A DNA stretch of 64,000 nucleotides. Origin: Saprospiraceae bacterium. Lineage in GTDB: Bacteria; Bacteroidota; Bacteroidia; Chitinophagales; Saprospiraceae. The notes beneath the pieces were generated by a model. It saw only the letters and a list, made by a program, of their open reading frames with translations, had not been told where the DNA came from and ran no database searches. Every line of letters begins with the position of its first letter. Position 1 is the first letter of the stretch. Below are positions 27,856 to 36,427 of this stretch, piece after piece. The DNA lies in contig JAHDFP010000001.1 in assembly GCA_020628095.1 (NCBI GenBank), forward strand, positions 400,847-464,846, written 5' to 3'. Made by a program: the position numbers and the translations under genes.

Positions 27856-28890
27856 TCAGGAGCTTCTCGACTGATCGAGCAATTTTTCCAGTTTTAGGAT
27901 TCGGGATTGAAGGTCGGGTAAATTCTTGTATATAGCAAAGGATTTAAGATAATTGTCATAGTCTATGGCAGGGCTGCCGTACCACTTTGTATCTGGTTTT
28001 TTAGTGGATTTAGTGACTCCACTTTGTGCTTGTATAAGCGTCCTATCCGCCAGATTAAGATGACCGACGATACCGGCTTGTCCTCCGACCTGACAATTCT
28101 CGCCGAGCTTAGTACTGCCAGCGATACCCGCTTGTGCTGCTATCACCGTATTCTTTCCTATCTCCACATTATGCGCGACTTGTATCAGATTATCTAGTTT
28201 AACCCCCTTGCGTATCATAGTAGATCCCAAGGTAGCTCTATCTACGACTGTATTAGCACCGATCTCTACATCGTCTTCTATAACAACATTACCTATATGG
28301 GGAATCTTCTTGAAAGTGCCATCCTTGAGCGGAGCAAATCCAAATCCATCTGAGCCAATTATTACATTAGAATGCAAAATGATATTATCTCCTAAGATGC
28401 AATCTCGGTATATTTTAGTTCCTGGATAGATAAGGCAATTCTTTCCGACACGGACGTTTTTTCCGATATGCACATGCCCGTAAATACGCGTCCCTTCTCC
28501 TATTGTTGCGCCCTCAGATATTACTGCAAATGGACCAATGCTGCAATTATCTGGAACAAAAGCCGTCCGCGCAATGGAGGCCATAGAAGAAATATGAAAA
28601 TCTCCTGAGTGCTCTACATCAAAAATAGAAATCAAATCCGCTAATGAGGAGTAGACATTTTCGACGGCGATAGTCGGTATATCAAAATCAAAGTCGGACC
28701 AGTCCTTACCCAGTAATAATGCAGATGCCTGTGATGATCTGGCCTGATCTACATATTTATTGTTGATAAGAAATGCGATGTGGCCTTTCTGCGCATTTTG
28801 TAAGTCCGATGCGCCGCTAATCTCTATTTTCCCATCTCCACTAACTTTTCCACCGATCTGCTCTGCAATTTTTTCTAAGGTGTACGTCAT
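27856..28890 (-). CDS. lpxD: UDP-3-O-(3-hydroxyacyl)glucosamine N-acyltransferase LpxD
   Basis: 344 residues. Third committed step of lipid A synthesis. The N-terminal uridine-binding domain (about 1-100: ISGASDLQNAQKGHIAFL, VENVYSSLADLISIF) precedes a hexapeptide beta-helix (about 105-310: IGPFAVISEGATIGEGTRIY, NVIIGSDGFGFAPLKDGTF). The catalytic His is in LIQVAHNVEIGKNTVI near 240, and a short helical tail closes it. First gene of the operon lpxD, lpxC-fabZ, lpxA, ABC ATPase. Confidence 0.96.
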   Translation of the reverse strand: MTYTLEKIAEQIGGKVSGDGKIEISGASDLQNAQKGHIAFLINNKYVDQARSSQASALLLGKDWSDFDFDIPTIAVENVYSSLADLISIFDVEHSGDFHISSMASIARTAFVPDNCSIGPFAVISEGATIGEGTRIYGHVHIGKNVRVGKNCLIYPGTKIYRDCILGDNIILHSNVIIGSDGFGFAPLKDGTFKKIPHIGNVVIEDDVEIGANTVVDRATLGSTMIRKGVKLDNLIQVAHNVEIGKNTVIAAQAGIAGSTKLGENCQVGGQAGIVGHLNLADRTLIQAQSGVTKSTKKPDTKWYGSPAIDYDNYLKSFAIYKNLPDLQSRILKLEKLLDQSRSS

Positions 28891-29173
28891 AGTTTTTTCA
28901 AAGGTTAGCCTGCTTTACTCAGTATGCTTATAAATCAAGACAATTTTTGTTCCATTCCTAACTGATAAAGAATGAAATCAATATTAATTACAAATCCTAT
29001 ACTCCTGATTAAAATATACCAACTTATGGTCTAAGATTTTGATAATCAAACAGTTAGTGCCTTGACATGCCTTTATTCATACAAAAATCAAGAATGATGG
29101 AAGTGGTAATTATAATGAACACATTACCTTTAACGTGATGTAATATAATGTTATTTAGTAAAGTCTTTGTAAA

Positions 29174-30070
29174 TTGGATAGAAAAGTCATCGTCGGCACA
29201 AGGGGATCAAAATTAGCCCTGTGGCAAGCTCATAATCTTCAGGAAAAACTGAGTCAAATCAATGTAGCTTCCAGATTAGAGATCATAAGTACTAAGGGGG
29301 ATAGGATACAGGATATAGGCTTTGATAAGCTAGAGGGTAAGGGATTCTTTACTAAAGAAATAGAGGATGCTTTATTAGATAAGAAAATAGATATTGCTGT
29401 ACATTCTCTTAAAGATCTACAGACGACCCAACCCGACGGTCTGCTACTAGGTGCTTTATCAGAAAGAGCTAATCCTGCCGATTTGCTAATCATCAAAAAA
29501 TCGGCCGTAAACTCAAGCAAGACTCTCTCCCTTAAAGACAGGCCCAAGATCGGTACATCATCTATCCGTAGACAATTATTCATAAAAAATCTCGTTACTG
29601 ATGCGGACATACGCCCGTTAAGAGGAAATGTCCCTACCCGACTGGACAAACTAAGCAAAGAAGACTATGACGCCATCATCCTGGCACATGCTGGTATAGA
29701 TAGGCTAGAGTTATCATTAGATAATTATCATTGCATCACATTACATACAAGAGAATTTGTGCCAGCACCAGGTCAGGGTGTCATAGGATACCAATGCAGA
29801 GCGAGCGACAAAGAAATAAGGCGCATATTGAGCAAAATACACCACACCGCATCAGCCCTCTGCACTAATATAGAACGAAAGGTCCTCCAATTATACGATG
29901 GTGGGTGTCATATTGCATTAGGAGTGCATGTCGAAAGAGATGCTGCTGGAAATTATCATGGCTATGCCGCTTACAGTCCCGATGAGCTATCTCCACTCAG
30001 TAGAGCCGTGATTTCTCAGAGTACAACTAACAATATGGCGGAGCGTCTATTCGATAAATTGAATTCTTAA
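29174..30070 (+). CDS. hemC: Hydroxymethylbilane synthase (porphobilinogen deaminase)
   Basis: 298 residues. Polymerises four porphobilinogens to hydroxymethylbilane in heme synthesis. The start is a TTG: an in-frame stop lies at 29159 and no ATG or GTG falls between it and the conserved VIVGTRGSKLALWQAHNLQ. Also visible are KGFFTKEIEDALLDKKIDIA near 54, VHSLKDLQTTQPDGL near 77, IRPLRGNVPTRLDKL near 143, and the dipyrromethane-cofactor Cys in LYDGGCHIALG near 245. First gene of a short run with the exonuclease-like gene and hemD. Confidence 0.95.
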   Translation: MDRKVIVGTRGSKLALWQAHNLQEKLSQINVASRLEIISTKGDRIQDIGFDKLEGKGFFTKEIEDALLDKKIDIAVHSLKDLQTTQPDGLLLGALSERANPADLLIIKKSAVNSSKTLSLKDRPKIGTSSIRRQLFIKNLVTDADIRPLRGNVPTRLDKLSKEDYDAIILAHAGIDRLELSLDNYHCITLHTREFVPAPGQGVIGYQCRASDKEIRRILSKIHHTASALCTNIERKVLQLYDGGCHIALGVHVERDAAGNYHGYAAYSPDELSPLSRAVISQSTTNNMAERLFDKLNS

Positions 30071-30085
30071 ATTTAATTTTGGAAC

Positions 30086-30691
30086 ATGTATCTCATATTT
30101 GACTGTTCGGGTATAGACAAGCCCAAAAGCTACAAAGCGCCCTTTTCTGACACCTTTAACTGGCCAAGGATTATACACATGTCCTGGATTATCTTAGATA
30201 AAGAGCTTAAGCCTGTAGACGATTATGACCATATAATCATCCCCGAAGGTTTCTCTTTTACTAAAGAAATAGAGAAAAGGTGCCATATAGATCAAGAAGA
30301 TATCGACTCCAAAGGGGCACCACTAGAAGATGTACTTGCGGGTTTTGAGAAAAGCCTTGAGAAAGCCGAATATGTGCTTGCGCATAATATGAATTTCAAC
30401 GAGAATACACTCGCAGCGGAATACCTCAGAAAGGGAATCCAGCATTCATTATTCCGAAAGGAAAGAATATGCCTGATGCAAGAGGCTACTTTTTTCTGCA
30501 AAATTCCAGCGAGAAGATATGGCGGATATAAGTGGCCTACCCTCACAGAAATGCACTCTATTATATTCCAAAAAGGATATTCTCCTCCTAATAATGCACG
30601 AGCTGATGTCATTGCAGCGACCAGATGCTTCAAAGCGCTCATGATGGCTAATCAGTTGACCGATCTTTTTGATAATGACGAAGATGAGTAA
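30086..30691 (+). CDS. Degenerate DnaQ-type 3'-5' exonuclease homologue, probably inactive
   Basis: 201 residues. The fold is that of DnaQ-family (DEDDh) exonucleases: YLIFDCSG at the N-terminus, FNWPRIIHMSWI near 25-36, FSFTKEIEKRCHIDQEDI near 56, LAHNMNFNENTLAAEYLRKG near 108-127, WPTLTEMHSIIFQKGY near 152 and NNARADVIAATRCFKALM near 171. In active relatives these sites read FDTETTG, NVGFD and HNATAD. Here D-x-E is DCS (Glu lost), the NxxFD Asp is Asn, and HxxxxD has Asn for His; only the first and last Asp remain. Catalysis is therefore doubtful; nucleic acid binding may persist. It is packed between hemC (15 bases) and hemD (3 bases). Confidence 0.82.
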   Translation: MYLIFDCSGIDKPKSYKAPFSDTFNWPRIIHMSWIILDKELKPVDDYDHIIIPEGFSFTKEIEKRCHIDQEDIDSKGAPLEDVLAGFEKSLEKAEYVLAHNMNFNENTLAAEYLRKGIQHSLFRKERICLMQEATFFCKIPARRYGGYKWPTLTEMHSIIFQKGYSPPNNARADVIAATRCFKALMMANQLTDLFDNDEDE

Positions 30692-30694
30692 GAC

Positions 30695-31363
30695 GTGAAG
30701 AGACTTTTCATCTCCAGAAAACTAAAAGATAACTCGCCATTGCTAAAACTCAGAGAACGAGGCGTAGAAATAATAGACCAATCTCTCATTGATTTTGAAG
30801 CTGTTGACTTAGATCAATATCCAGAAACTGATTGGATTTTTTTTTATAGCCGTAGAGGTGTTCGCTATTTTTTTGACAAAGTAGATTATTCTACCGATTA
30901 CGAGTATGGCGTCATAGGACCTGGAACGGCCTCGACTTTCTACTCGACGACGGGAAGGTCACCCAAGTATACAGGCAATAGCAAGGCTAAGGACATAGCC
31001 GAGACTTTTATCAAATACGAAAAAGGAAAATCTATTTTATTTGTCAAGGCACAGAACTCCTTGAATAGTGTGCAAAACTTGTTAGAAGGCAATATGGACT
31101 GCCACGAACTCATAGTCTATAAGAACACTATAAAAGAGGACTTCATTATAGAGAAATGTGACCTCCTATGCTTTACCAGCCCGATGTCTGTCGATGCATA
31201 TACGGACAAATATGGTATCAAAGATGAATTGCTTTTTTCTATCGGTCATTCAACCCATCAAAAGATAAAGAAAAAAACGACCCTATCCGTGTACTCTGCG
31301 GAGCATCCCTCCGAAATATCTCTTTTACATCGGATAGAAGAGGTACTTAATCAGGCTAGCTGA
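30695..31363 (+). CDS. hemD: Uroporphyrinogen-III synthase
   Basis: 222 residues from a GTG start. Cyclises hydroxymethylbilane with D-ring inversion. HemD is weakly conserved; support comes from MKRLFISRKLKDNSPLLKL at the start, WIFFYSRRGVRYFFDK near 47, YGVIGPGTASTF near 72, a KGKSILFVKAQNS segment near 108, CDLLCFTSPMSVDAY near 155 and LLFSIGHSTHQKI near 178, as well as linkage with hemC. Its last 13 bases overlap the convergent adk gene. Confidence 0.85.
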   Translation: MKRLFISRKLKDNSPLLKLRERGVEIIDQSLIDFEAVDLDQYPETDWIFFYSRRGVRYFFDKVDYSTDYEYGVIGPGTASTFYSTTGRSPKYTGNSKAKDIAETFIKYEKGKSILFVKAQNSLNSVQNLLEGNMDCHELIVYKNTIKEDFIIEKCDLLCFTSPMSVDAYTDKYGIKDELLFSIGHSTHQKIKKKTTLSVYSAEHPSEISLLHRIEEVLNQAS

Positions 31364-31917
31364 TCATAGATTCGATTGAACACATCTTCTAGTGATCCTA
31401 CACCATCTATTTTAGCCGCCGTATTAGTTGGTATATAGTGCTCATAGACAGGACTTGTTTTGTTCTCGTACTCTACGATCCGTTTTCTTATCACTTCCTC
31501 GTTTCTATCATCAGGTCTGCCTGATGTTTCTCCTCTTTTGAGTAATCTTACCACAAGTTCCTCTTCGTCCACTTGTAAGGCAATAAGATGAGTGACTTTC
31601 GTGCCTCTTGATTGCAATAACTCGTCTAATGCTTCTGCCTGAGCAATCGTTCTGGGGAATCCATCGAAAATGTAACCATTCTCATTAGGTGTACTATTCA
31701 GTTTGTTTTCCAGCATTCCTATCGTCACTTCGTCAGGGACTAGTACGCCAGCATCCATATATTCTTTTGCCTTTAAGCCAAGTGGCGTATCATTCCCGAT
31801 TTCGTATCTGAAAAGGTCTCCAGTCGAAATATGAGTCAATCCGAACTTACTGACAATGGTCTTGGCTTGCGTTCCCTTTCCCGATCCTGGCGGACCGAAT
31901 AGTATGAGATTTATCAT
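31351..31917 (-). CDS. adk: Adenylate kinase
   Basis: 188 residues, the short form with a reduced LID. Interconverts AMP and ATP with ADP. Motifs: P-loop LFGPPGSGKGTQAK near 7-20, THISTGDLFRYEIG near 29, GYIFDGFPRTIAQAEALDEL near 80-99, RLLKRGETSGRPDDRNEEVI near 120 (short LID without the zinc insertion) and the C-terminal helix. Transcribed towards hemD, with overlapping ends. Confidence 0.96.
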   Translation of the reverse strand: MINLILFGPPGSGKGTQAKTIVSKFGLTHISTGDLFRYEIGNDTPLGLKAKEYMDAGVLVPDEVTIGMLENKLNSTPNENGYIFDGFPRTIAQAEALDELLQSRGTKVTHLIALQVDEEELVVRLLKRGETSGRPDDRNEEVIRKRIVEYENKTSPVYEHYIPTNTAAKIDGVGSLEDVFNRIYDQLA

Positions 31918-31991
31918 TTTCTATTGTTTGAGTTTTCCTACTTAGCTTAACCTATATGGAAGAAAGATAGTTTATAAAAACTATAACTAAA

Positions 31992-32020
31992 AATGGCTCG
32001 TCAGAATCTAACGAGCCATT
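31992..32020 (-). terminator. Intrinsic terminator after rplY
   Basis: AATGGCTCGT (31992-32001) and ACGAGCCATT (32011-32020) form a perfect 10-bp stem with a 9-base loop, followed on the minus strand by TTTAGTTATAG. It lies 28 bases after the stop of rplY and ahead of the adk start. Confidence 0.85.
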
Positions 32021-32047
32021 ATTATAGACTGACTATCTTATTTATTC

Positions 32048-32662
32048 TTACTCTGCCGTGGCTTCTCCCTCAGGAGCCGCTGCTCCTGCTGCTTTCTCTG
32101 CTTCAGCCGCCGCACTCTTGACAGCTCTAGGTATTTCTACTACAGCTACTGGAGTGGACGGGTTGACCATAATTTCTACATCATCTCCACACTCGATATC
32201 TTTTACACGTACTGCTGCTCCTAGCTGCAATTCTGATATATCCACGAACAGCTCGTCCATAAGATCCTTAGGATCTATCTTGACTTTCACTTTTCTGAGA
32301 GATTGCATGAGCTTACCACCAAGTTTTACACCAGGTGACGCACCTTTAAATCTTACAGGTATCTCCGCTTTTATCTTTTGACCGTCCTTTATACTAAGAA
32401 AGTCTATGTGCTGTATTTCGTCAGTGACAGGGTGAAATTGAACATCTTTGATGATACATTTCATTGATTTCCCACCGACGTTGATTTCTGCTAGTTTGAA
32501 ATCAGGCGTATATATTAGACCTTTGACATCATTATGCGTTGTGCTGATGTGTTGAGTGTCTTCTGCACCATAGACTACTGCTGGTATCTTTCCTTCGTTT
32601 CTTATGGTAGACGCTTTTACTGAGAGGTCTCGAGCTTCTGCGTTTAGTGTAAGAGTTTCCAT
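32048..32662 (-). CDS. rplY: 50S ribosomal protein L25 (general stress protein Ctc form)
   Basis: 204 residues, the long TL5/Ctc form that binds 5S rRNA. The N-terminal L25 domain (about 1-90: LTLNAEARDLSVKASTIRNE, KIPAVVYGAEDTQHI, VQFHPVTDEIQHIDFLSI) is followed by the beta-barrel C-domain (about 95-180: VRFKGASPGVKLGGKLMQSL, IDPKDLMDELFVDIS) and a low-complexity Ala/Glu tail. It follows prs by 63 bases, a common pairing, and has its own -7 box in that gap and a terminator. Confidence 0.95.
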   Translation of the reverse strand: METLTLNAEARDLSVKASTIRNEGKIPAVVYGAEDTQHISTTHNDVKGLIYTPDFKLAEINVGGKSMKCIIKDVQFHPVTDEIQHIDFLSIKDGQKIKAEIPVRFKGASPGVKLGGKLMQSLRKVKVKIDPKDLMDELFVDISELQLGAAVRVKDIECGDDVEIMVNPSTPVAVVEIPRAVKSAAAEAEKAAGAAAPEGEATAE

Positions 32663-32690
32663 GTGATACTATTTATTTTCTAAAGGGCTG

Positions 32691-32698
32691 CAAAGATA
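32691..32698 (-). promoter_or_regulatory. Bacteroidota -7 box upstream of rplY
   Basis: TATCTTTG on the minus strand, an exact TAnnTTTG, 29 bases upstream of the rplY ATG. It would give rplY a promoter of its own in addition to read-through from prs. Confidence 0.5.
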
Positions 32699-32725
32699 GT
32701 AATTTTTAGCTATTGCATGCCACAC

Positions 32726-33658
32726 TTATTTATCTACGAAAAGAGCAGATATAGACTTGAATTCGTGAGTATTTCTAATGGCTTTAGAGAACAACTTGGC
32801 ACAGGTCAATACCTTTATCTTATTCGATTCTTGCTTGAGAGGAATCGTATCTGTGATGATGAGCTCGTCTAGTACGGAATTTTCTATGTTTTGGTAGGCA
32901 TTTCCCGATAATACACCGTGTGTCGCTAATGCTCTCACACTCTTGGCTCCTTTATCCATTAGCGCTTTAGCAGCTTTGCATAAGGTACCCGCAGTATCGA
33001 CAAGATCATCTACAAGTATGATATCAGAACCTTCTACCTCACCTATAACGGTCATACTCGCCACTTCATTAGCCACTTTTCTGACCTTATCACAGATAAC
33101 AAGATCTCTTTCAAAATATTTGGCAAAACTTCTCGCTCTTTTGACACCTCCGACGTCTGGAGAGGCAAAAGTGATATTACTCATATCTAACTGCTCCAGA
33201 TAAGGCATAAATATCGCCTCTCCTCTCAGGTGATCTACAGGTATATCGAAAAACCCCTGTATCTGGTCGGCATGAAAATCCATCGTCACTATTCTATTGA
33301 CACCAGCCGCTTGTAAGATATTGGCGATTAGTTTGGCTGATATGGGGACGCGAGGCTTATCCTTTCTGTCCTGTCGGGCGTAGCCATAATAAGGGATGAC
33401 AGCTGTGATATATCCTGCTGATGCACGTTTAGCAGAATCTATCAGTAATAACAGCTCTAGCAAATTATCGGCTGGCGCAATAGTCGATTGTATAAAAAAT
33501 ACATAAGACCCTCTCACCGACTCTGAGATGACGGTCTGCATCTCACCATCTGCGAATTTATTCAGTTCGTGTCGACCGAGTGGCTCACCGTAGTAATCGG
33601 ATATTTTTTCGGCCAACGTTTTTGATGCACTGCAAGAAAACAGCTTTACATCCACCAT
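32726..33658 (-). CDS. prs: Ribose-phosphate pyrophosphokinase
   Basis: 310 residues. Makes PRPP from ribose-5-phosphate and ATP. Motifs: FADGEMQTVISESVRGSYVF near 36-55, AVIPYYGYARQDRKDKPRVP near 88-107 (catalytic flexible loop), VTMDFHADQIQGFFDIPVDH near 126-145, SPDVGGVKRARSFAK near 165, and the PRPP-binding loop ILVDDLVDTAGTLCKA near 215-230. Its start codon is only 10 bases from the start of the divergent EamA gene. rplY follows downstream. Confidence 0.96.
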   Translation of the reverse strand: MVDVKLFSCSASKTLAEKISDYYGEPLGRHELNKFADGEMQTVISESVRGSYVFFIQSTIAPADNLLELLLLIDSAKRASAGYITAVIPYYGYARQDRKDKPRVPISAKLIANILQAAGVNRIVTMDFHADQIQGFFDIPVDHLRGEAIFMPYLEQLDMSNITFASPDVGGVKRARSFAKYFERDLVICDKVRKVANEVASMTVIGEVEGSDIILVDDLVDTAGTLCKAAKALMDKGAKSVRALATHGVLSGNAYQNIENSVLDELIITDTIPLKQESNKIKVLTCAKLFSKAIRNTHEFKSISALFVDK

Positions 33659-33668
33659 TTTTTATTTT

Positions 33669-34586
33669 ATGTTTGGCGAAATTAAGATTTCAAATATCGA
33701 TTCCCAAAAAACAAATAATGATGTTCTCGCCTGGTTTCTCTTGATACTACTGAGCTTCGTATGGGGTAGTTCTTTTATACTTATCAAAAAGTCCTTAGTC
33801 GCATTTACACCGACTCAAGTAGGCGCAGGAAGAGTTGTTATCTCTTTTTTGGCCTTTCTTCCATTGTTTGTCTATCATTTCAAGAATATTGATTGGAAGA
33901 AATTAGTGCCCTTATTCGTGGTTGGGTTTTGCGGTAGTGGAGCGCCTGCCTTCTTATATGCCATTGGACAGACTGAAATTCCTTCTGGTGTAGCTGGTGT
34001 CCTGAATAGTATGACACCGATATTCACTCTGCTCATTGCCTTGGCTTTTTTCAAGAAACCTCTCATTAGAAATCAAATTATCGGCATACTTATAGGTTTT
34101 GCTGGTATCCTTGTCATTTTCTTTATCAAAGAGGATAAGTCCTTATCGTTCCCTTACCTATATGCCTTTCTCATTTTGCTGGCAACCTTCTTCTATGGTA
34201 TAAGTGTCAATACAGTCGGATATTACCTACAATCAGTGAGGCCTCTTCTTATAAGCACAGTATCGTTTGTCTTGATAGGTCTTTGGGTACTGGCTTACTT
34301 GCTATCTACTGACTTCTTAGATCGTGTCCATACGCATCCAGAAGGATGGAATTCCCTTGCTGCCTTAGCGACTCTTTCTCTCATAGGTACATTTTTAGCT
34401 AACATCCTCTTCTTCAAATTGATACAAATCACAGAGGCCATTTTCTCTTCTACAGTCAGTTTTATTATACCATTTGTCGCCTTGATATGGGCTTATGTGG
34501 ACGGAGAATATCTGAGCATATTTCATTTTGTCGCTCTAATGCTCATTCTGGCGGGCATTTTCATGGTCAAATACGCCAAAAAATAA
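33669..34586 (+). CDS. EamA family (DMT superfamily) transporter
   Basis: 305 residues with ten membrane helices in two EamA repeats (about 22-150 and 165-303). Marks: LLSFVWGSSFILIKKSL near 27-43, GAGRVVISFLAFLP near 54, GVAGVLNSMTPIFTLLIALA near 108-127, NQIIGILIGFAGILVIFF near 137-154, and SFIIPFVALIWAYVDGEYLS near 265-284. An exporter or importer of a small metabolite, not predictable further. The short hydrophilic N-terminus (1-20) has no alternative ATG downstream before the first helix. Confidence 0.9.
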   Translation: MFGEIKISNIDSQKTNNDVLAWFLLILLSFVWGSSFILIKKSLVAFTPTQVGAGRVVISFLAFLPLFVYHFKNIDWKKLVPLFVVGFCGSGAPAFLYAIGQTEIPSGVAGVLNSMTPIFTLLIALAFFKKPLIRNQIIGILIGFAGILVIFFIKEDKSLSFPYLYAFLILLATFFYGISVNTVGYYLQSVRPLLISTVSFVLIGLWVLAYLLSTDFLDRVHTHPEGWNSLAALATLSLIGTFLANILFFKLIQITEAIFSSTVSFIIPFVALIWAYVDGEYLSIFHFVALMLILAGIFMVKYAKK

Positions 34587-34651
34587 GGACGTAAATGGTA
34601 TGATTTAATACCTAAGGTTTTTATGTATAATATTCTTATGTATATTTGAGT

Positions 34652-34987
34652 ATGAATTCTAAACTATTCAGAGGCAGCTTAGATACCATTATTATCAAAT
34701 TACTCTCCGAGAATGAGGCCATGTATGGCTATGAGATAACCCAGAAGGTTAAAGAAATGACAGAAGAGCAGTTCAAGATAACAGAAGGTGCCCTCTACCC
34801 TGCCCTGCATAGATTAGAAGCCAAGGGACTACTGGATACTGAGACCAAGCATATAGGTAACAGATATAGAAAGTATTATAAACTTACCGAGAAAGGAGAA
34901 AAAGAAGTCTCGACGATGCTTAGTGACATGGCGCAATTTATTCAGGGACTTCAATTAGTATTCAAGACACAGCCAATCAAATCATGA
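34652..34987 (+). CDS. PadR family transcriptional regulator
   Basis: 111 residues from ATG 34652; a TTG six bases upstream is less likely. PadR winged helix: LDTIIIKLLSENEAMYGYEI near 10-29, EEQFKITEGALYPALHRLEA near 39-58, KGLLDTETKHIGNRYRKYYK near 59-78, then a short dimer helix. Its stop overlaps the next start (ATGA), so it is co-translated with the three membrane paralogues, which it probably represses. An exact TATATTTG (34641-34648) lies three bases before the ATG; if it is the -7 box, the transcript would be nearly leaderless. Confidence 0.9.
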   Translation: MNSKLFRGSLDTIIIKLLSENEAMYGYEITQKVKEMTEEQFKITEGALYPALHRLEAKGLLDTETKHIGNRYRKYYKLTEKGEKEVSTMLSDMAQFIQGLQLVFKTQPIKS

Positions 34988-35718
34988 GCGATCTGACCAA
35001 TGAACAAATAAATTACCTTTTCGATTTTGTAAAATCGAAAAATGTACCGCATCTCGACACACAATGTGAGATCGTAGATCACCTCGCATGCGCCGTAGAA
35101 GATCTAAGGTCTACTAAGAGTCATTTGAGTTTTGAGACAGCACTTGAGATGGTTTATAAGAGGTTTCCCATTACTGGATTTGCTTTGTTACAATTAGAAA
35201 AAGAAAAGGTACTTAAAAGGTTCTGGAGAAGAAGATTCTGGACGTATCTTATGCACTTCGTCACACCTCCGAAAATAATTCTTAGCATAGCCATATTTCT
35301 TCTTTTCAGCTTTTTCTTCAATAGTGTAGGAGATTTAATCAGATTAGATGACGAGTCGAATAAATACATAGCGGGAGTTTTAATTCTCTTTTTTTATGTG
35401 TTTTCTTTCTTTTTTTTCGACAGGTATATGTTCTATGAGCCTAAGGAAGATAAATCAGATTATCTTGTTATACAAACTTATAAACAGGAAGGCACAATTA
35501 TTAATTACATTCTTATTCTTACTCCTCTATTCTTCTGGTGCAGATTTAGTCACGATGGTGATTATTTAATTAGGTTGACAGGCATTTATAATTATCTCAT
35601 TTCATTCATCTACACCTGCGGTCTTATACTTAGTTATTGCCATCACGCGGTCTTCCCGAAAATGCTGGAAGAAGAGATAGAACTGAAATACGCGCACCTT
35701 GATATAGAATTAGCCTAG
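34984..35718 (+). CDS. Tandem membrane paralogue 1 (PadR-linked, HAAS-like N-terminus)
   Basis: 244 residues. The cytoplasmic N-terminal helical domain (about 1-75) carries YLFDFVKSKNVPHLDTQCEI then VDHLACAVEDL and ends in KRFPITGFALL. A basic segment RFWRRRFW near 80 precedes four or five membrane helices (about 95-230). The C-terminus ends with the shared motif FPKMLEEEIELKYAHL. The N-domain resembles, in position and in the dHla pattern, the HAAS-type domains found next to PadR regulators, but this is inference. Function unknown. Overlaps padR by 4 bases. Confidence 0.75.
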   Translation: MSDLTNEQINYLFDFVKSKNVPHLDTQCEIVDHLACAVEDLRSTKSHLSFETALEMVYKRFPITGFALLQLEKEKVLKRFWRRRFWTYLMHFVTPPKIILSIAIFLLFSFFFNSVGDLIRLDDESNKYIAGVLILFFYVFSFFFFDRYMFYEPKEDKSDYLVIQTYKQEGTIINYILILTPLFFWCRFSHDGDYLIRLTGIYNYLISFIYTCGLILSYCHHAVFPKMLEEEIELKYAHLDIELA

Positions 35719-35721
35719 CCC

Positions 35722-36420
35722 ATGGAATTATCATCTGCCGAAATACAAAAACTATTCACGTTTGTACGTAGTAAGTACGTGCGGCATGTAGATGTGCAAC
35801 ATGAGCTTGTGGATCACCTAGCCAGTTCTATAGAAGAAATAAGAAGCCACGACCCAAAGATTACATTCGATCAAGCCCTGCGCCAGACTTATAGCAAGTT
35901 TCCTATTACTGGATTCACCAATTATATCGCAGAAGCTACAACAGCAATGAATAAGTACTGGACAAGACGTACAGGATCTTATTTTTTGAAGTTTTTTACA
36001 TTTCCCAAAATTATATTGACTATTTGCCTAGTAAGTATTTTCTATTTTATTCTCACTAATGTAAATAGCATGGGCTATGTGATTATACCCACAGTCGTAG
36101 TCGTTATTTTCGCTTCTCTTATTTCCGCCTACAATAAATTAACCTTCACCAAGAAATACAAAGAACTACTCTTTGTTCAGTCATATATCGGTAGTGCAGG
36201 CGGTATAGTTTCTAATTATTTGCTAATACCTACATACGTGGATATACTTTTTAAAGTTTTGGATTCCAATGTCTTGAAGATATACGCTGAATGGCAATTA
36301 CTTTTTTTAGCAATCTATATGAGCATCGGTATCATAGCGCTCTATTGTTCTCATTATGTCTTTCCACAATTTCTTAAAGAAGACTTAGAAGCTAAGTATA
36401 ATCATCTGAAAATAGCATAA
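35722..36420 (+). CDS. Tandem membrane paralogue 2
   Basis: 232 residues, clearly homologous to its neighbours on both sides. N-domain: KLFTFVRSKYVRHVDVQHEL then VDHLASSIEEI and YSKFPITGF; membrane helices from about 92 (FPKIILTICLVSIFYFILTN) to about 215; C-terminal FPQFLKEDLEAKYNHLKIA. The middle region has diverged more than the N-domain. It starts 3 bases after paralogue 1 and 7 before paralogue 3, so all three are one translational unit. Function unknown. Confidence 0.75.
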   Translation: MELSSAEIQKLFTFVRSKYVRHVDVQHELVDHLASSIEEIRSHDPKITFDQALRQTYSKFPITGFTNYIAEATTAMNKYWTRRTGSYFLKFFTFPKIILTICLVSIFYFILTNVNSMGYVIIPTVVVVIFASLISAYNKLTFTKKYKELLFVQSYIGSAGGIVSNYLLIPTYVDILFKVLDSNVLKIYAEWQLLFLAIYMSIGIIALYCSHYVFPQFLKEDLEAKYNHLKIA

Positions 36421-36427
36421 TCTAATA

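Noticed and set aside
28891..29173. Promoter elements for lpxD and hemC
   Set aside because: Only inexact TAnnTTTG-like strings were found (for example TAGGATTTG); not strong enough to list.
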